A DNA stretch of 64,000 bases from Photobacterium sp. TY1-4 (GTDB lineage: Bacteria; Pseudomonadota; Gammaproteobacteria; Enterobacterales; Vibrionaceae): NCBI RefSeq assembly GCF_025398175.1, contig NZ_CP099735.1, positions 248,001 to 312,000 of the forward strand, given 5' to 3'. This document shows, piece by piece, positions 16,382-24,910 of this stretch (position 1 is its first letter; the number at the start of each line of letters is the position of its first letter). Under the pieces are notes generated by a model. The model saw nothing but the letters and a program-made list of their open reading frames with translations. It searched no databases and was not told the origin of the DNA. The position numbers and the translations under genes are program-made.

Positions 16382-16404
16382 TTTCCCGCCATAACGGCGG
16401 GAAA
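16382..16404. terminator. Hairpin between convergent genes, probable terminator
   Basis: TTTCCCGCC (16382-16390) and GGCGGGAAA (16396-16404) form a perfect 9-bp stem with a five-base loop, four bases after the VOC stop codon. The A/T ends of the stem can supply a short U-tract on both strands. Confidence 0.6.
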
Positions 16405-16430
16405 TTCGCGCATTAATCGTGATCCGGAGA

Positions 16431-18026
16431 TCAACCCGGCTCAGATGACGTTTCAAGCGCTTTCGTTGTTTCAGGGGGAGCAGGGGCTTTAACTGCTTCA
16501 GCGACTCCAGGCCCCTTCGTGGCGTCAGGCTGCGTAAGCAAGTACTTATCCGGCGACAGGATGTTGTTGGGATCCAGGCTTTGCTTGAGCGTGGCCAGAA
16601 GGGCAAGGTTCTCTTTTCGCACGAATGGTTTGATCGTATCAAACAGCCCGGAACCGCTGCGGTATGGGCAGAACCCGGCGGATAACAGGGCTGCATCGAT
16701 GGCCTGGTGGAAACGGGTTGCTTTTTCAATTTCCGGCTCGGATTTGCCGAATCGAATATTGGCAATCAGAACGACGGCACGTTCGCTGACATTGGTCATG
16801 CTGTAGCGCTCTTCATAGCCATATTCACGGAACAGCCGACGGCAGATACTGAGCATCTCGGAGATATCCTGTCGAGCATGGCTGCTCACCGCACAGATCC
16901 AGCGAAAATTCGCCGGAAATTCCGAGGTCTTCATTGCGGAACTGGCCGCCGGATGATCGAGCAGGGTCTGGATGGCCGCATCGGACGGAACGCCCAGCTT
17001 GAGATCCAGCACCAGTTTCAGGCTATCGATCATCGGGGATTTTAAGTATCGATTGATTTTGCACAGCATTCGCCAGCGAAAATCATCAAGAAACAGAATC
17101 TTTGCACCCGGGATCTGCTGTTTTAGGGTTTGCTTGACGTGTTTATACCGGGCTTTCACCACGCCTTTCGGCCCGGCCAGGGAGGTGGTGAGGATCCAGG
17201 CACCTGGTGCCTGTCGGGCTTGTTCACCCATGGCTCGGGTCATGCTGACCGTATGGACGCCACTGGTGATCACACCTTCCAGTTTCAGCTTGCCGATGGT
17301 GGCGACCATGTCGGGCGCATCATCTTCTTCCGGACACAAAGCGAAAACGGTGGCCTGATAGGCCGGTTTCGGCTGAAGTGCCAGCGTCATTTCGAGCACA
17401 ATCCCCAAGTTTGACTGGCTGAATAATCCCTGCAGGACCGGCCCGGCGCCGTAGGGGTAGAGATGTTGTGCAACACTGTGTTCAAACATCCCCATCCCTG
17501 TCGTAATGATCTTGCCGGTTGGCAGGAGTACCCGCATGGATTGCACATGGCCGAAACGGTCCGAGTAATCGGTGTGTCCGAATCCGCGCTCCAGAATGTT
17601 GCCGACCATGCTGGTATGTAACCCGGCAGCGGTAATGTCCATTTGTAAGGAGCTGCTGGTATTTTGCAGGGCCGTGAAGAGCTGCGATTGCGTGATCCCC
17701 GGTTGGATCCGAACATAGGCTTGCGCATCATTGATTTCGAGGACTTGGGACAAGCGGCTGAGATTGACAATGACTTGCTGGGGATGCGTTCCTTGTGCGG
17801 TGCCGTAGCCCCAGTTCTTCCCTTGTGCGACCGGGTGAATGGTGAATCGATGTTGATTGGCAGCCTCAACGATGGCGATGAGCTCAGATTCCTGCTCGGG
17901 CCATACAACGGCTGACGGGGTACAGAGACTCCCATTGAGAGCCAGACTATACTCGTGCAGTGTTTCGGGATCCTGCGAGATTTGCGAAGCCGCGAAAATA
18001 TTACTTAATACTGTGCGTAGTTCCAT
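16431..18026 (-). CDS. VAO/PCMH-family FAD-linked oxidase
   Basis: A 531-residue flavoprotein with no signal peptide. The N-terminal FAD-binding domain has PVAQGKNWGYG, VRIQPGITQSQLF, GNILERGFGHTDYSDRFGH and YPYGAGPVLQGLFSQSNLGIV. These align block by block with p-cresol methylhydroxylase and vanillyl-alcohol oxidase (GRNFGYG, DRGVGYTPYGEHF, GYGPTLDGMFTQANYGI). The C-terminal substrate domain ends with SLDPNNILSPDKY. Family members oxidise para-substituted phenols; the substrate here is unknown. It lies divergently next to a FeeM-like N-acyl amino acid synthase, which suggests an acylated aromatic amino acid as a candidate. Confidence 0.87.
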   Translation of the reverse strand: MELRTVLSNIFAASQISQDPETLHEYSLALNGSLCTPSAVVWPEQESELIAIVEAANQHRFTIHPVAQGKNWGYGTAQGTHPQQVIVNLSRLSQVLEINDAQAYVRIQPGITQSQLFTALQNTSSSLQMDITAAGLHTSMVGNILERGFGHTDYSDRFGHVQSMRVLLPTGKIITTGMGMFEHSVAQHLYPYGAGPVLQGLFSQSNLGIVLEMTLALQPKPAYQATVFALCPEEDDAPDMVATIGKLKLEGVITSGVHTVSMTRAMGEQARQAPGAWILTTSLAGPKGVVKARYKHVKQTLKQQIPGAKILFLDDFRWRMLCKINRYLKSPMIDSLKLVLDLKLGVPSDAAIQTLLDHPAASSAMKTSEFPANFRWICAVSSHARQDISEMLSICRRLFREYGYEERYSMTNVSERAVVLIANIRFGKSEPEIEKATRFHQAIDAALLSAGFCPYRSGSGLFDTIKPFVRKENLALLATLKQSLDPNNILSPDKYLLTQPDATKGPGVAEAVKAPAPPETTKALETSSEPG

Positions 18027-18296
18027 ATCCCTTTATCCTACGGGTGCTTACCGACAGTTACCTCATCAATAAGGCTGCTAAAACAGAGTGTTAGATTTAT
18101 ATTGTGCAAAAAAAACACGTCATCGACAGCGGTGAGGGTAATGTTATGTGAACCTGATTGAATAAATGCACAAAAAAACATTCGAATGACCATAAATCAC
18201 TTAATTGGCGTCTGGGTTCGGCGTAGGGTAGAGGCGTGTTTTACAGCAAGCAGGACCGGCAAGTCGCCTGATATCGTGAAGGTCGTCGGACAATTT

Positions 18297-18953
18297 ATGG
18301 AACTGGATAAGCTAACCACGCAGCTCTGTGTGACGGAAGAAGAAAAAATCACAGCCTATAACATACGTTATCAGGCCTATACCACTGTTGGTTATAACCC
18401 ACTGTGCACATCCGGCTTGTTTACGGATCCGTTTGATGCGGAACCGAATAACTTTACATTTCTACTGAAAGAAGGCACCAAGCCGGTTGCTACCGTTCGT
18501 GCGAGTGTTTTACACCGACCGATAGGGTGGACACAGGTGCCGTGTAAAGGCGGTTTCGAGCCGGAATTCGCTTTGTTAGAACAGGAGTACGATACGATTG
18601 TTGAGATGGGTCGTTTGGCAGTACTACCGGATGTTCGGGGTTTAGCTTCCCTGGCACCTTTGGCGCTATTCTGTTGTATCTACACGCTTGATGAGCGTTT
18701 TGGACGAACGGCGCTGGTGTGCGGATCAAGTAAGAAGCATCGGCGCTTTTACCAGCGGCTGGGCATGAAAAGTTTGTGTGATTTTGCACCACGACCGAAT
18801 ACGGCAATCGATCTGACGCTCATGGCTAAAACGTTAGATTTAGATGAGTTTATTGAAAGCGCCGGGGCGCATTTGGATGAAGCGACGATTCGCCGTCTCA
18901 TTCCTCCTTTCCCGCATGTTGACGGGTGCCGTGACGTTTCTGAACAAGGATGA
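18297..18953 (+). CDS. FeeM-like N-acyl amino acid synthase domain protein
   Basis: A 218-residue GNAT-fold protein. YNIRYQAYTTVGYNPLCTSGLFTDPFD, VATVRASV, IVEMGRLAVLPDVRG and ALVCGSSKKHRRFYQRLGM match the FeeM catalytic core, a relative of acyl-homoserine-lactone synthases that joins acyl chains to amino acids. Known members make long-chain N-acyl tyrosines or act in PEP-CTERM systems; the product here is unknown. Met 18297 is chosen because the matched domain starts just after it; the frame is open back to 18186 with a non-domain extension. A VAO/PCMH-type flavoprotein is divergent next door, and no acyl carrier gene is adjacent. Confidence 0.75.
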   Translation: MELDKLTTQLCVTEEEKITAYNIRYQAYTTVGYNPLCTSGLFTDPFDAEPNNFTFLLKEGTKPVATVRASVLHRPIGWTQVPCKGGFEPEFALLEQEYDTIVEMGRLAVLPDVRGLASLAPLALFCCIYTLDERFGRTALVCGSSKKHRRFYQRLGMKSLCDFAPRPNTAIDLTLMAKTLDLDEFIESAGAHLDEATIRRLIPPFPHVDGCRDVSEQG

Positions 18954-18996
18954 GGATTCAATGTTGCGAGAGCAGGAGGTTGCTGGCCTTTTAAAA

Positions 18997-19023
18997 AACA
19001 GGCGCATAAAAGCGCCTGTTTTG
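18997..19023 (+). terminator. Terminator of the FeeM-like gene
   Basis: AACAGGCGC (18997-19005) pairs with GCGCCTGTT (19012-19020) around ATAAAA and is followed by TT. The A-run on the left could serve the minus strand as well. Confidence 0.8.
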
Positions 19024-19072
19024 CCGATGACTTACGGTGAAATAAGCCACTGTGAATGAGCCATCGAGTGGC

Positions 19073-19645
19073 TTACATCTTTTTACAGTAAGCCGCGATG
19101 ATCACCATGTTGGTTCCGGCAGCTTTGCCCGAGATGTGCAGTGGGTTGTCGGTCAGGCGAATGCCACGTACCGCTGTTCCTTGCTTAATCACCAGGCTCG
19201 AGCCTTTCACCGGCAGATCTTTGATGATTGTGACATTGTCACCAGCTTGTAGTGGTGTGCCGTTTACATCCAGGGTTTGTACGGCGTCCAGCGCTTCGAG
19301 TGCGATACCTTTTTCTGCCCACTCGATCATGTCTTCTTCCATATACAGCATGTCCAGCAGGTCCTGCGCCCAGGTTTCACCGGACAGGCGCTTGAGCATG
19401 CGGTAAGCCATGACCTGAACGGCCGGTACTTCACTCCACATGCTTTCATTCAGGCAGCGCCAATGGTTCTGATCCATGGTATCTGCGTCTTCAATCTGTC
19501 CACGGCAAGTTCCACACACCAGGACACAGCTGGCCGCTGTTGAATCTGGTGATGCCGGTACTTCATACATGCTCAGATTCTCTTCTGATGAGCACAGTTC
19601 ACATTTGTGACCAGCACGTTCTTTCACAATAGTTTCAATTGTCAT
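19073..19645 (-). CDS. yjdM: PhnA/YjdM zinc-ribbon protein
   Basis: A 190-residue member of the PhnA (now YjdM) family. The N-terminal zinc ribbon has CELCSS and CGTCRGQ pairs, and the conserved WRCLNESMWSEVPAVQVMAYRML follows. The C-terminal SH3-like PhnA domain holds DVNGTPLQAGDNVTIIKDLPVKG. Despite the old name alkylphosphonate uptake protein, the family is not a proven part of phosphonate breakdown. No phn genes are near. It is a single gene. Confidence 0.9.
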   Translation of the reverse strand: MTIETIVKERAGHKCELCSSEENLSMYEVPASPDSTAASCVLVCGTCRGQIEDADTMDQNHWRCLNESMWSEVPAVQVMAYRMLKRLSGETWAQDLLDMLYMEEDMIEWAEKGIALEALDAVQTLDVNGTPLQAGDNVTIIKDLPVKGSSLVIKQGTAVRGIRLTDNPLHISGKAAGTNMVIIAAYCKKM

Positions 19646-19887
19646 AAGGAATTGTCCGTAGATTTAATGTGGCGATATTATGCCAGCATTTTTCCAGAAG
19701 AAAAGAAATCCGGCGCTAGCAAGCGGGAAAGCCGGGTTTATTGACAATATTCAGTCTAAGAATTCTCCTATTTTGAGATTGTGTTGGCAAAAAAATGCTA
19801 GATTTATGGAGGAGACTGGCATCGACGAGAGAAAGCTCTACAATCAATCCCGCCTTATCACAATGACAATATAACCAAGGAATGATG

Positions 19888-20400
19888 ATGAAAAAGGCTG
19901 TTTATCTTTTATCTGTTTTGGCTTTGGCCGGGTGTAATGAAGAGGATCTTAAAGATCTCGCAGAGGGAAATACAAAGGTTTTTACAATCACCGGAGCACG
20001 TGTTGCTTCCCAAATGGGAACGGTGAGCCCTGGGTACTACCGGGTGGATGCGATTGCCTCGGCGATGACCAATACTTCGCAGGATAAAATTCCGGCGGTC
20101 GTTAACCCGGAAGCGGCGTTGGCAAACCTCGGTATTAATATTGAAGGGGAAACCTGTGGTCGCATTAATATCACCGGGGAACTGTGCTTCGAAAGTGGGG
20201 ATAGCGGCACTGGCGCCAGCTGTTTACCTGAGCAAATCGATATGTTGGGCTTGTCGGTTTATACCATCGATCTCGATAAGGTGAAAACGGCCAGTGATGC
20301 CGGGTTTTATCCGACTCTGGCTGCTGATGTCGGCGGGCTGTATGTTGATATTGACTACGACCAAATCACCTGTAGCCAACTGCCAACTCCGCAAAGTTAA
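19888..20400 (+). CDS. Predicted lipoprotein, unknown function
   Basis: A 170-residue envelope protein. The signal peptide MKKAVYLLSVLALAGC ends in a lipobox, so it is probably lipid-anchored; the +2/+3 residues after Cys are Asn-Glu. The mature part is acidic, has four later Cys residues (CGR, LCFE, SCLP, ITCSQ) that may form disulfides, and looks beta-rich. I recognise no domain. AAGGA lies six bases before the third of three tandem ATGs (19882, 19885, 19888), hence the start. It has its own terminator. Confidence 0.8.
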   Translation: MKKAVYLLSVLALAGCNEEDLKDLAEGNTKVFTITGARVASQMGTVSPGYYRVDAIASAMTNTSQDKIPAVVNPEAALANLGINIEGETCGRINITGELCFESGDSGTGASCLPEQIDMLGLSVYTIDLDKVKTASDAGFYPTLAADVGGLYVDIDYDQITCSQLPTPQS

Positions 20401-20449
20401 TCAGACGTTGACTGTCATCACGATTGCAGTCAGCGCAGTAAAATTGAGT

Positions 20450-20475
20450 CGGCCAGGATCACTGGCCGGTTTTTT
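20450..20475 (+). terminator. Terminator of the lipoprotein gene
   Basis: CGGCCAG (20450-20456) pairs with CTGGCCG (20462-20468) around GATCA and is followed by GTTTTTT. Confidence 0.9.
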
Positions 20476-20675
20476 CTACCCACTTCACCTCAAGCATCCA
20501 TTGTATTTCAGCGGTTATCGAGCAAACTTCGAATCGCCTCGCATACCATTTTCATCACTGTACCCGGCAGGAATGAATACTGCTAACGTTCTGACTTTAT
20601 AAGCAATTTCTGACTCCCAGAAGCTATCACTTTCCGGGGAAGTTCAGTTGCGCCCGTTGAGTCAGGAGTTTAATC

Positions 20676-22007
20676 GTGCTGAGAAAGAATATATGTGCTG
20701 TTGCCCTAGCCGCGAGCACACTATTACCCGCAGGGATGGTGACCGCGGCGCCGGTAGGCGGGTATGTTGTCGGGGGGGATCCGGTTTTACCCTCTGAAAA
20801 TTACGGGTGGATGGCCTCCCTCCGTTTAGCGCCGAATCAGTTAAGCCATTTATGTGGTGCAACCGTGATCGATCGCCGTTGGGTGCTGACAGCAGCACAC
20901 TGTGTTGTACATGAAGTGGAAGACGGCGTGTTTCAGGTCGTCCCTCCCAGCGCGTTGAATGTGATGGTCGGCTCCAACTACGCGCCGGTGGAAGATCCCG
21001 GGACCTTATATACGATCACTCATGTTGTGGTGCATCCGGGTTATACGCCCAACCCCGTGCTGAAAATCGTGCAGAATTCTGATGGTACTCAGACCGTGGA
21101 TGTACTCAGCACGGCGCTGAACAATGATGTCGCGTTACTTCGGGTCGGACGGGAATTTGCCTCCACCATTCCAGTAGTGCGTCTGGCTGACAGCAATAAA
21201 GCAGATGAACTTGATTTGGTGTTGGGTCAGCAATGGTCAGATGCTGCTCGACCAAAAAACACCAGGGTCTCTGGCTGGGGCTCAACGCAGACGGATGGCA
21301 CAGGTATGTCCGATCGGTTGCTGAAAACGGATTTATCTTTTGTTCCGATGGACGAGTGCTTCCAACGATTAGAGCTGGGCAATGAATGGAACTTCATTTT
21401 GGACAGCCCATTGAACCGAACCAAGCTGTGCACTTTGCCCCCGGAGGTCATTCGTGATGCAGAGGGGAGTTCGCTGGAGCATGGTGCGGATTCTTGTAAA
21501 GGGGATAGTGGCGGGCCTTTAAGAGCGCAGGATCAACTCGGGGATTGGTATCAGTTGGGCATTGTGAGCGGTGGCCCGGTGGGCAAATTGACTTGTGGTT
21601 CGTTGGCCCGCCCAAGCTTCTATACCCGGGTTGGGACTTATTATGACTGGATTACACAGCAGGTCGGCCGCTTGCCAGAGCATCCGATCACGGCACCGGA
21701 TATCATCTCAGACTCCCCGAATTCAGGTACTGGTTCAGGAGATACCGGGGATGGCGGCACCAGTGGTGGCGGAACGACACCCGATAACGTGCCCAAAGAT
21801 CAGGAAACAGTCGATCTGTCGAGATGCAATGCCGCTGTCGATGAAGATGCAATTGCTCACACCAACTGCAGTTTAAGTGGCGCGGATGCCGGGAGTTTGA
21901 GCTGGCAAATCCTGATGGGTTTGTTGGCCCTGATGCTATACCGAATTTGGAGGGCGCGAGCTTGGCGGCCTGGGGATAAAGCGCTTATCCACAAAAGCTG
22001 TGAATAA
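20676..22007 (+). CDS. Secreted trypsin-like serine protease with GlyGly-CTERM-like tail
   Basis: A 443-residue S1 family protease. A signal peptide ends near AAP, a short propeptide leads to VVGGDPV, and the catalytic triad is His in LTAAHC, Asp in NNDVALL and Ser in CKGDSGGPL. After the protease domain comes a Gly/Thr/Ser-rich linker and a C-terminal sorting tail: a Gly/Ser motif (GADAGSLSW), one membrane helix and basic residues (YRIWRARAW). That is the GlyGly-CTERM layout, processed by rhombosortase after type II secretion in Vibrio. The start is GTG with AGGAG eight bases upstream. It resembles V. cholerae VesA/VesB-type proteases. Confidence 0.92.
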   Translation: MLRKNICAVALAASTLLPAGMVTAAPVGGYVVGGDPVLPSENYGWMASLRLAPNQLSHLCGATVIDRRWVLTAAHCVVHEVEDGVFQVVPPSALNVMVGSNYAPVEDPGTLYTITHVVVHPGYTPNPVLKIVQNSDGTQTVDVLSTALNNDVALLRVGREFASTIPVVRLADSNKADELDLVLGQQWSDAARPKNTRVSGWGSTQTDGTGMSDRLLKTDLSFVPMDECFQRLELGNEWNFILDSPLNRTKLCTLPPEVIRDAEGSSLEHGADSCKGDSGGPLRAQDQLGDWYQLGIVSGGPVGKLTCGSLARPSFYTRVGTYYDWITQQVGRLPEHPITAPDIISDSPNSGTGSGDTGDGGTSGGGTTPDNVPKDQETVDLSRCNAAVDEDAIAHTNCSLSGADAGSLSWQILMGLLALMLYRIWRARAWRPGDKALIHKSCE

Positions 22008-22252
22008 CTCTGTGGGAAATGGCGGCAGGCTAACAACCGTGCTGGCTTCGGCAAAGTCAAGTCTGCAAGTGGTGAAAAAGTATGTAATTTCAGGGAGATT
22101 GACTACCCACCAAGTTGTGTAAATTACCGGCATTTCTGCTGAGTTTGGTGCAATTTCTCCGGAATTATTGGAATGGAACCCGAGTGAGGAAGGCGGAATT
22201 TTCAGGAGCGGTTCATGAGATTGCAGGTTTGGTACGAAGGGAAAGGCGGCCT

Positions 22253-22282
22253 CAAAAAAGGAGTGGCGCCGGGAGCGCCACT
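22253..22282 (-). terminator. Terminator of lpp
   Basis: On the minus strand AGTGGCGC pairs with GCGCCACT around a five-base loop and is followed by CCTTTTTT, seven bases after the lpp stop codon. Confidence 0.92.
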
Positions 22283-22288
22283 TTCTGA

Positions 22289-22552
22289 TTATTTGCTGTA
22301 AGAACTCGCGATATTATCAATACGCTGGTTCGCACGCATTGCTTCTTGATACGCTGCGTCAGAAGCAGCACGTGCATCATTAACAGCACCTGCCATTTGG
22401 TCTTGCTGACTTTGCAACGCACCAACTTGATCAGAGAGCATATCGACTTTATTGGTGAGTTGCTGCATTTGATCAACTTCATCTGAGCTTGAACAACCAA
22501 TGAGTGTCGCACTCAGAATAATACCGGTAAGGATAGATAATGAACGGTTCAT
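22289..22552 (-). CDS. lpp: Murein lipoprotein Lpp
   Basis: An 87-residue outer-membrane lipoprotein. The signal peptide MNRSLSILTGIILSATLIGC ends in a lipobox. A heptad-repeat coiled coil follows (VDQMQQLTNKVDMLSDQVGA), then the Ala-rich ARAASDAAYQEAMRANQRID segment shared by Vibrio Lpp proteins. The C-terminal Lys (SSYSK) is the residue that LD-transpeptidases link to peptidoglycan in E. coli Lpp. The Met at 22552 is chosen over an in-frame Met at 22579 because it gives a clean signal peptide. It is a single gene with a strong terminator, as expected for an abundant protein. Confidence 0.92.
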   Translation of the reverse strand: MNRSLSILTGIILSATLIGCSSSDEVDQMQQLTNKVDMLSDQVGALQSQQDQMAGAVNDARAASDAAYQEAMRANQRIDNIASSYSK

Positions 22553-22778
22553 TTTTCTTTCTTCTCCTTTGTTTGCCACTACAGACCGAGTGTTAAAGTA
22601 TTCAGTCGGCAGAATTAGTATGGCATATGTTGCTCAAATTTCTTCTTCTTCACCTATTTAACGGAAAAAAATCTCTCTCATTATCGAGAAAACCCGCCGT
22701 AGCAGGCATTCTTCCGGGACCTGTGAATTTGAACTGGGATCAGTTCTTTACCATGCGGCAATACAACTGTAGGCATGT

Positions 22779-23375
22779 TCAGGAACCGGATACGGTCAAA
22801 TTGCTGCTGATGGCGTCAACTAAGATTTCCGGATTCAGGGTGTGTTGAACTTTATCGACCAGGGTGCCGTCCGGCTGTAACAGGTAGAAGTAAGAGCTGT
22901 GGTCGACGGCATATTCTAGAGCAGAGTCTTTGAGTTCGGTACGCATATACAGCACGCCGTATTTTTGCGCCAGTGCTTTGGTTTGCTCAGCGGTGCCGGT
23001 CATCCCGATAATGTCTTGGTGGAAGTATTGTGCATATTGGGCACTTTTTTCCGGTGTATCTCGTTCAGGATCCAAGGTGATGAAAACCGGCCAAAGCTGT
23101 TTGCGTGTGTCGGTATCGAGCTTCTTGAGTGCCGCCGACATAACGGCCAGTGAAGTCGGGCAGACATCCGGACAATGGGTATAACCAAAGTAAACCACGC
23201 GCAGTCGTGGATCGGCAGGATTAAACAGATCAAGGGCATCTTTACCGCTTTCCAGGACTCCGGAGGCAGCAGGGGATACTGCAGTTGTGGCGGTTTCTTG
23301 TTGTGCGTCAACAACGAAGCGGGTCACTAAACCGGCAACGAGTGCCAGGGCTAATATAATCCACTGAAATTTCAT
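22779..23375 (-). CDS. SCO1/SenC family copper chaperone
   Basis: A 198-residue thioredoxin-fold protein anchored by one N-terminal helix (WIILALALVAGLVTRFVV). The copper-binding motif CPDVCP (Cys 68 and 72) and the distal His in YAVDHSSYFYLL are intact. SCO proteins deliver copper to the CuA site of cytochrome oxidase or act as periplasmic thiol reductants. Its start overlaps the upstream gene by four bases (ATGA). No cytochrome oxidase genes lie next to it in this window. Confidence 0.92.
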   Translation of the reverse strand: MKFQWIILALALVAGLVTRFVVDAQQETATTAVSPAASGVLESGKDALDLFNPADPRLRVVYFGYTHCPDVCPTSLAVMSAALKKLDTDTRKQLWPVFITLDPERDTPEKSAQYAQYFHQDIIGMTGTAEQTKALAQKYGVLYMRTELKDSALEYAVDHSSYFYLLQPDGTLVDKVQHTLNPEILVDAISSNLTVSGS

Positions 23376-23830
23376 TTGATCATCCTTAAAGAAACATGAA
23401 GCGGCGTCAGTTGACCCGAAGCTGATTGCGGCGTGATTTCACCGCGCCAGGTCATTTCATCTTCAGTACAAAATGGCAGCATCAATTGGCCGCTATACTC
23501 CCCCGCGGCATTCCGGGATAAGTGTAGCTGATAGATGCCCATCATCATTTCGTGCCCTTTGAGAGAGAGCACCAAGGTTTCGGTATCTGCAGGGAGGGTT
23601 GGCCAATTCACCCGGATTTCAGTTTCTTGCATCGGCCTGATGACATCGCTGGCGAGTTGGACACTGGCCGTTTGCTGTTGACAGGCTTGGGTGCTGAGTG
23701 AGCAGAAATCGTGTAAGTCGGCTTGGGTGAAAAGATTCTGGCCGGAACCTGAAAACTGAAACGCCCCCCAACCGATCACAGCGGCGAGAGCCACCGTCAC
23801 GCCCGGGGTCCACTTTTTGAACTGCGACAT
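23372..23830 (-). CDS. Membrane-anchored periplasmic protein coupled to SCO
   Basis: A 152-residue protein with an N-terminal anchor helix (WTPGVTVALAAVIGWGAF) and a periplasmic part that looks like a beta sandwich. LVLSLKGHEMMMGIYQLHLSR holds a His/Met-rich stretch of the sort that binds copper, and two Cys (FCSLSTQAC) lie near the membrane. I do not recognise a named family. Overlap with the SCO gene implies co-translation, and a role in copper handling is inferred from that and from the HEMMM segment. The Met at 23830 is chosen over a longer frame to 23956, which lacks an anchor at its start. Confidence 0.75.
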   Translation of the reverse strand: MSQFKKWTPGVTVALAAVIGWGAFQFSGSGQNLFTQADLHDFCSLSTQACQQQTASVQLASDVIRPMQETEIRVNWPTLPADTETLVLSLKGHEMMMGIYQLHLSRNAAGEYSGQLMLPFCTEDEMTWRGEITPQSASGQLTPLHVSLRMIK

Positions 23831-23946
23831 GGTTACAAATCGTTGGTAAAGAAAGTAATTTCCGGAGTTTACCACTTTTGGCATCAAGCGGACGCCTGGG
23901 GCCGACGTTTTGTGATGGTGCGAGCATGGTGGATGTTTTGGCAGCG

Positions 23947-23979
23947 GTTGCCACAACGGTGCTTGTCCGTTGTGGCAAC
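23947..23979. other. Strong 13-bp hairpin
   Basis: GTTGCCACAACGG (23947-23959) pairs perfectly with CCGTTGTGGCAAC (23967-23979) around a seven-base loop. It lies 20 bases past the stop codon of the minus-strand DUF368 gene and before the SCO operon. No T-run follows on either strand, so it may be a processing or stability element rather than a standard terminator. Confidence 0.7.
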
Positions 23980-23998
23980 TATGATTGCCGGGGCTTAA

Positions 23999-24910
23999 TT
24001 AGTCTTCGGCGACTTTTTCCAGCGCCCAGACCAGGCCGATACCCAGGAGCATGGCTGCGATTGCATAGCCGATGAGGGCCGGCTCACCGGTGAGCTGCTC
24101 AAAATTCAAAGGTGATAGGTTTTGCTCCAACAGCGGTACTTGTTCACCGCTTGAGTTGGTCCGCCAGGTGAGGGTTTCTTTCCAGGGCCAGATCTTGCTC
24201 AGAGTGCCAATCATCAGGCCGGTCAGGAAGGTCAGGGCCAAATCACGGTAATGACGTAGTACCCAGGACAACAAGTGGGAAAAGCTGAGCAAACCAATCA
24301 CACAGCCCATCGCAAAGGTGCCGAGTGTGGCAATATCAACGGATTTGGCCGCGGTTAGGATCGGTCCGTACATGCCAAGGAGCAACAGGATAAAACTACC
24401 GGAAATACCCGGGAGGATCATGGCACAAATTGCGATGGCGCCGGCCAGCAGAATGTTGAGATGTGTCGGTTCAAGGCTCAGCGGGTGCAGCACGGTAATG
24501 CTGTAAGCAAATAAAGCCCCCATCAGGATCGCCACAAAACGATTGGCTTTCCACTGGGAAACTTGCTTAAACATATGATTGACGGAGACCAGGATCAGAC
24601 CGAAGAAGAATGACCAGAGCGGAATCGGGTGGGTATGAAGCATCCAGGTAATCACCCGTGCCAGGGTGAAAATACTGGTCAGGATGCCGGACAGCAGCAC
24701 GATCAGGAACAACCCATTGATATGCTCGAATGCGGCTTTGAAGCCTTGTTGGCGCCAGATGCCAATCAAACTTGGGTTAATCCGACGAATACTCTCCAGT
24801 AATGTGTCATAGATGCCGGTAATGAATGCAATGGTACCGCCAGAGACACCAGGCACGACATCAGCAGCGCCCATGGCCATCCCTTTGAAAAAGGTTAAAA
24901 CTTTGCTCAT
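23999..24910 (-). CDS. popT: DUF368 membrane protein, probable undecaprenyl-phosphate carrier PopT
   Basis: A 303-residue inner-membrane protein with about eight to nine helices. The N-terminus MSKVLTFFKGMAMGAADVVPGVSGGTIAFITGIYD and the internal LLAGAIAICAMILPGISGSFILLLLGMY are the two inverted PG(V/I)SG repeats that define DUF368. V. cholerae and other DUF368 proteins (PopT) translocate undecaprenyl phosphate back to the cytoplasmic face and matter at alkaline pH and high sodium. It is a single gene. The call as PopT rests on the family, not on data here. Confidence 0.92.
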   Translation of the reverse strand: MSKVLTFFKGMAMGAADVVPGVSGGTIAFITGIYDTLLESIRRINPSLIGIWRQQGFKAAFEHINGLFLIVLLSGILTSIFTLARVITWMLHTHPIPLWSFFFGLILVSVNHMFKQVSQWKANRFVAILMGALFAYSITVLHPLSLEPTHLNILLAGAIAICAMILPGISGSFILLLLGMYGPILTAAKSVDIATLGTFAMGCVIGLLSFSHLLSWVLRHYRDLALTFLTGLMIGTLSKIWPWKETLTWRTNSSGEQVPLLEQNLSPLNFEQLTGEPALIGYAIAAMLLGIGLVWALEKVAED

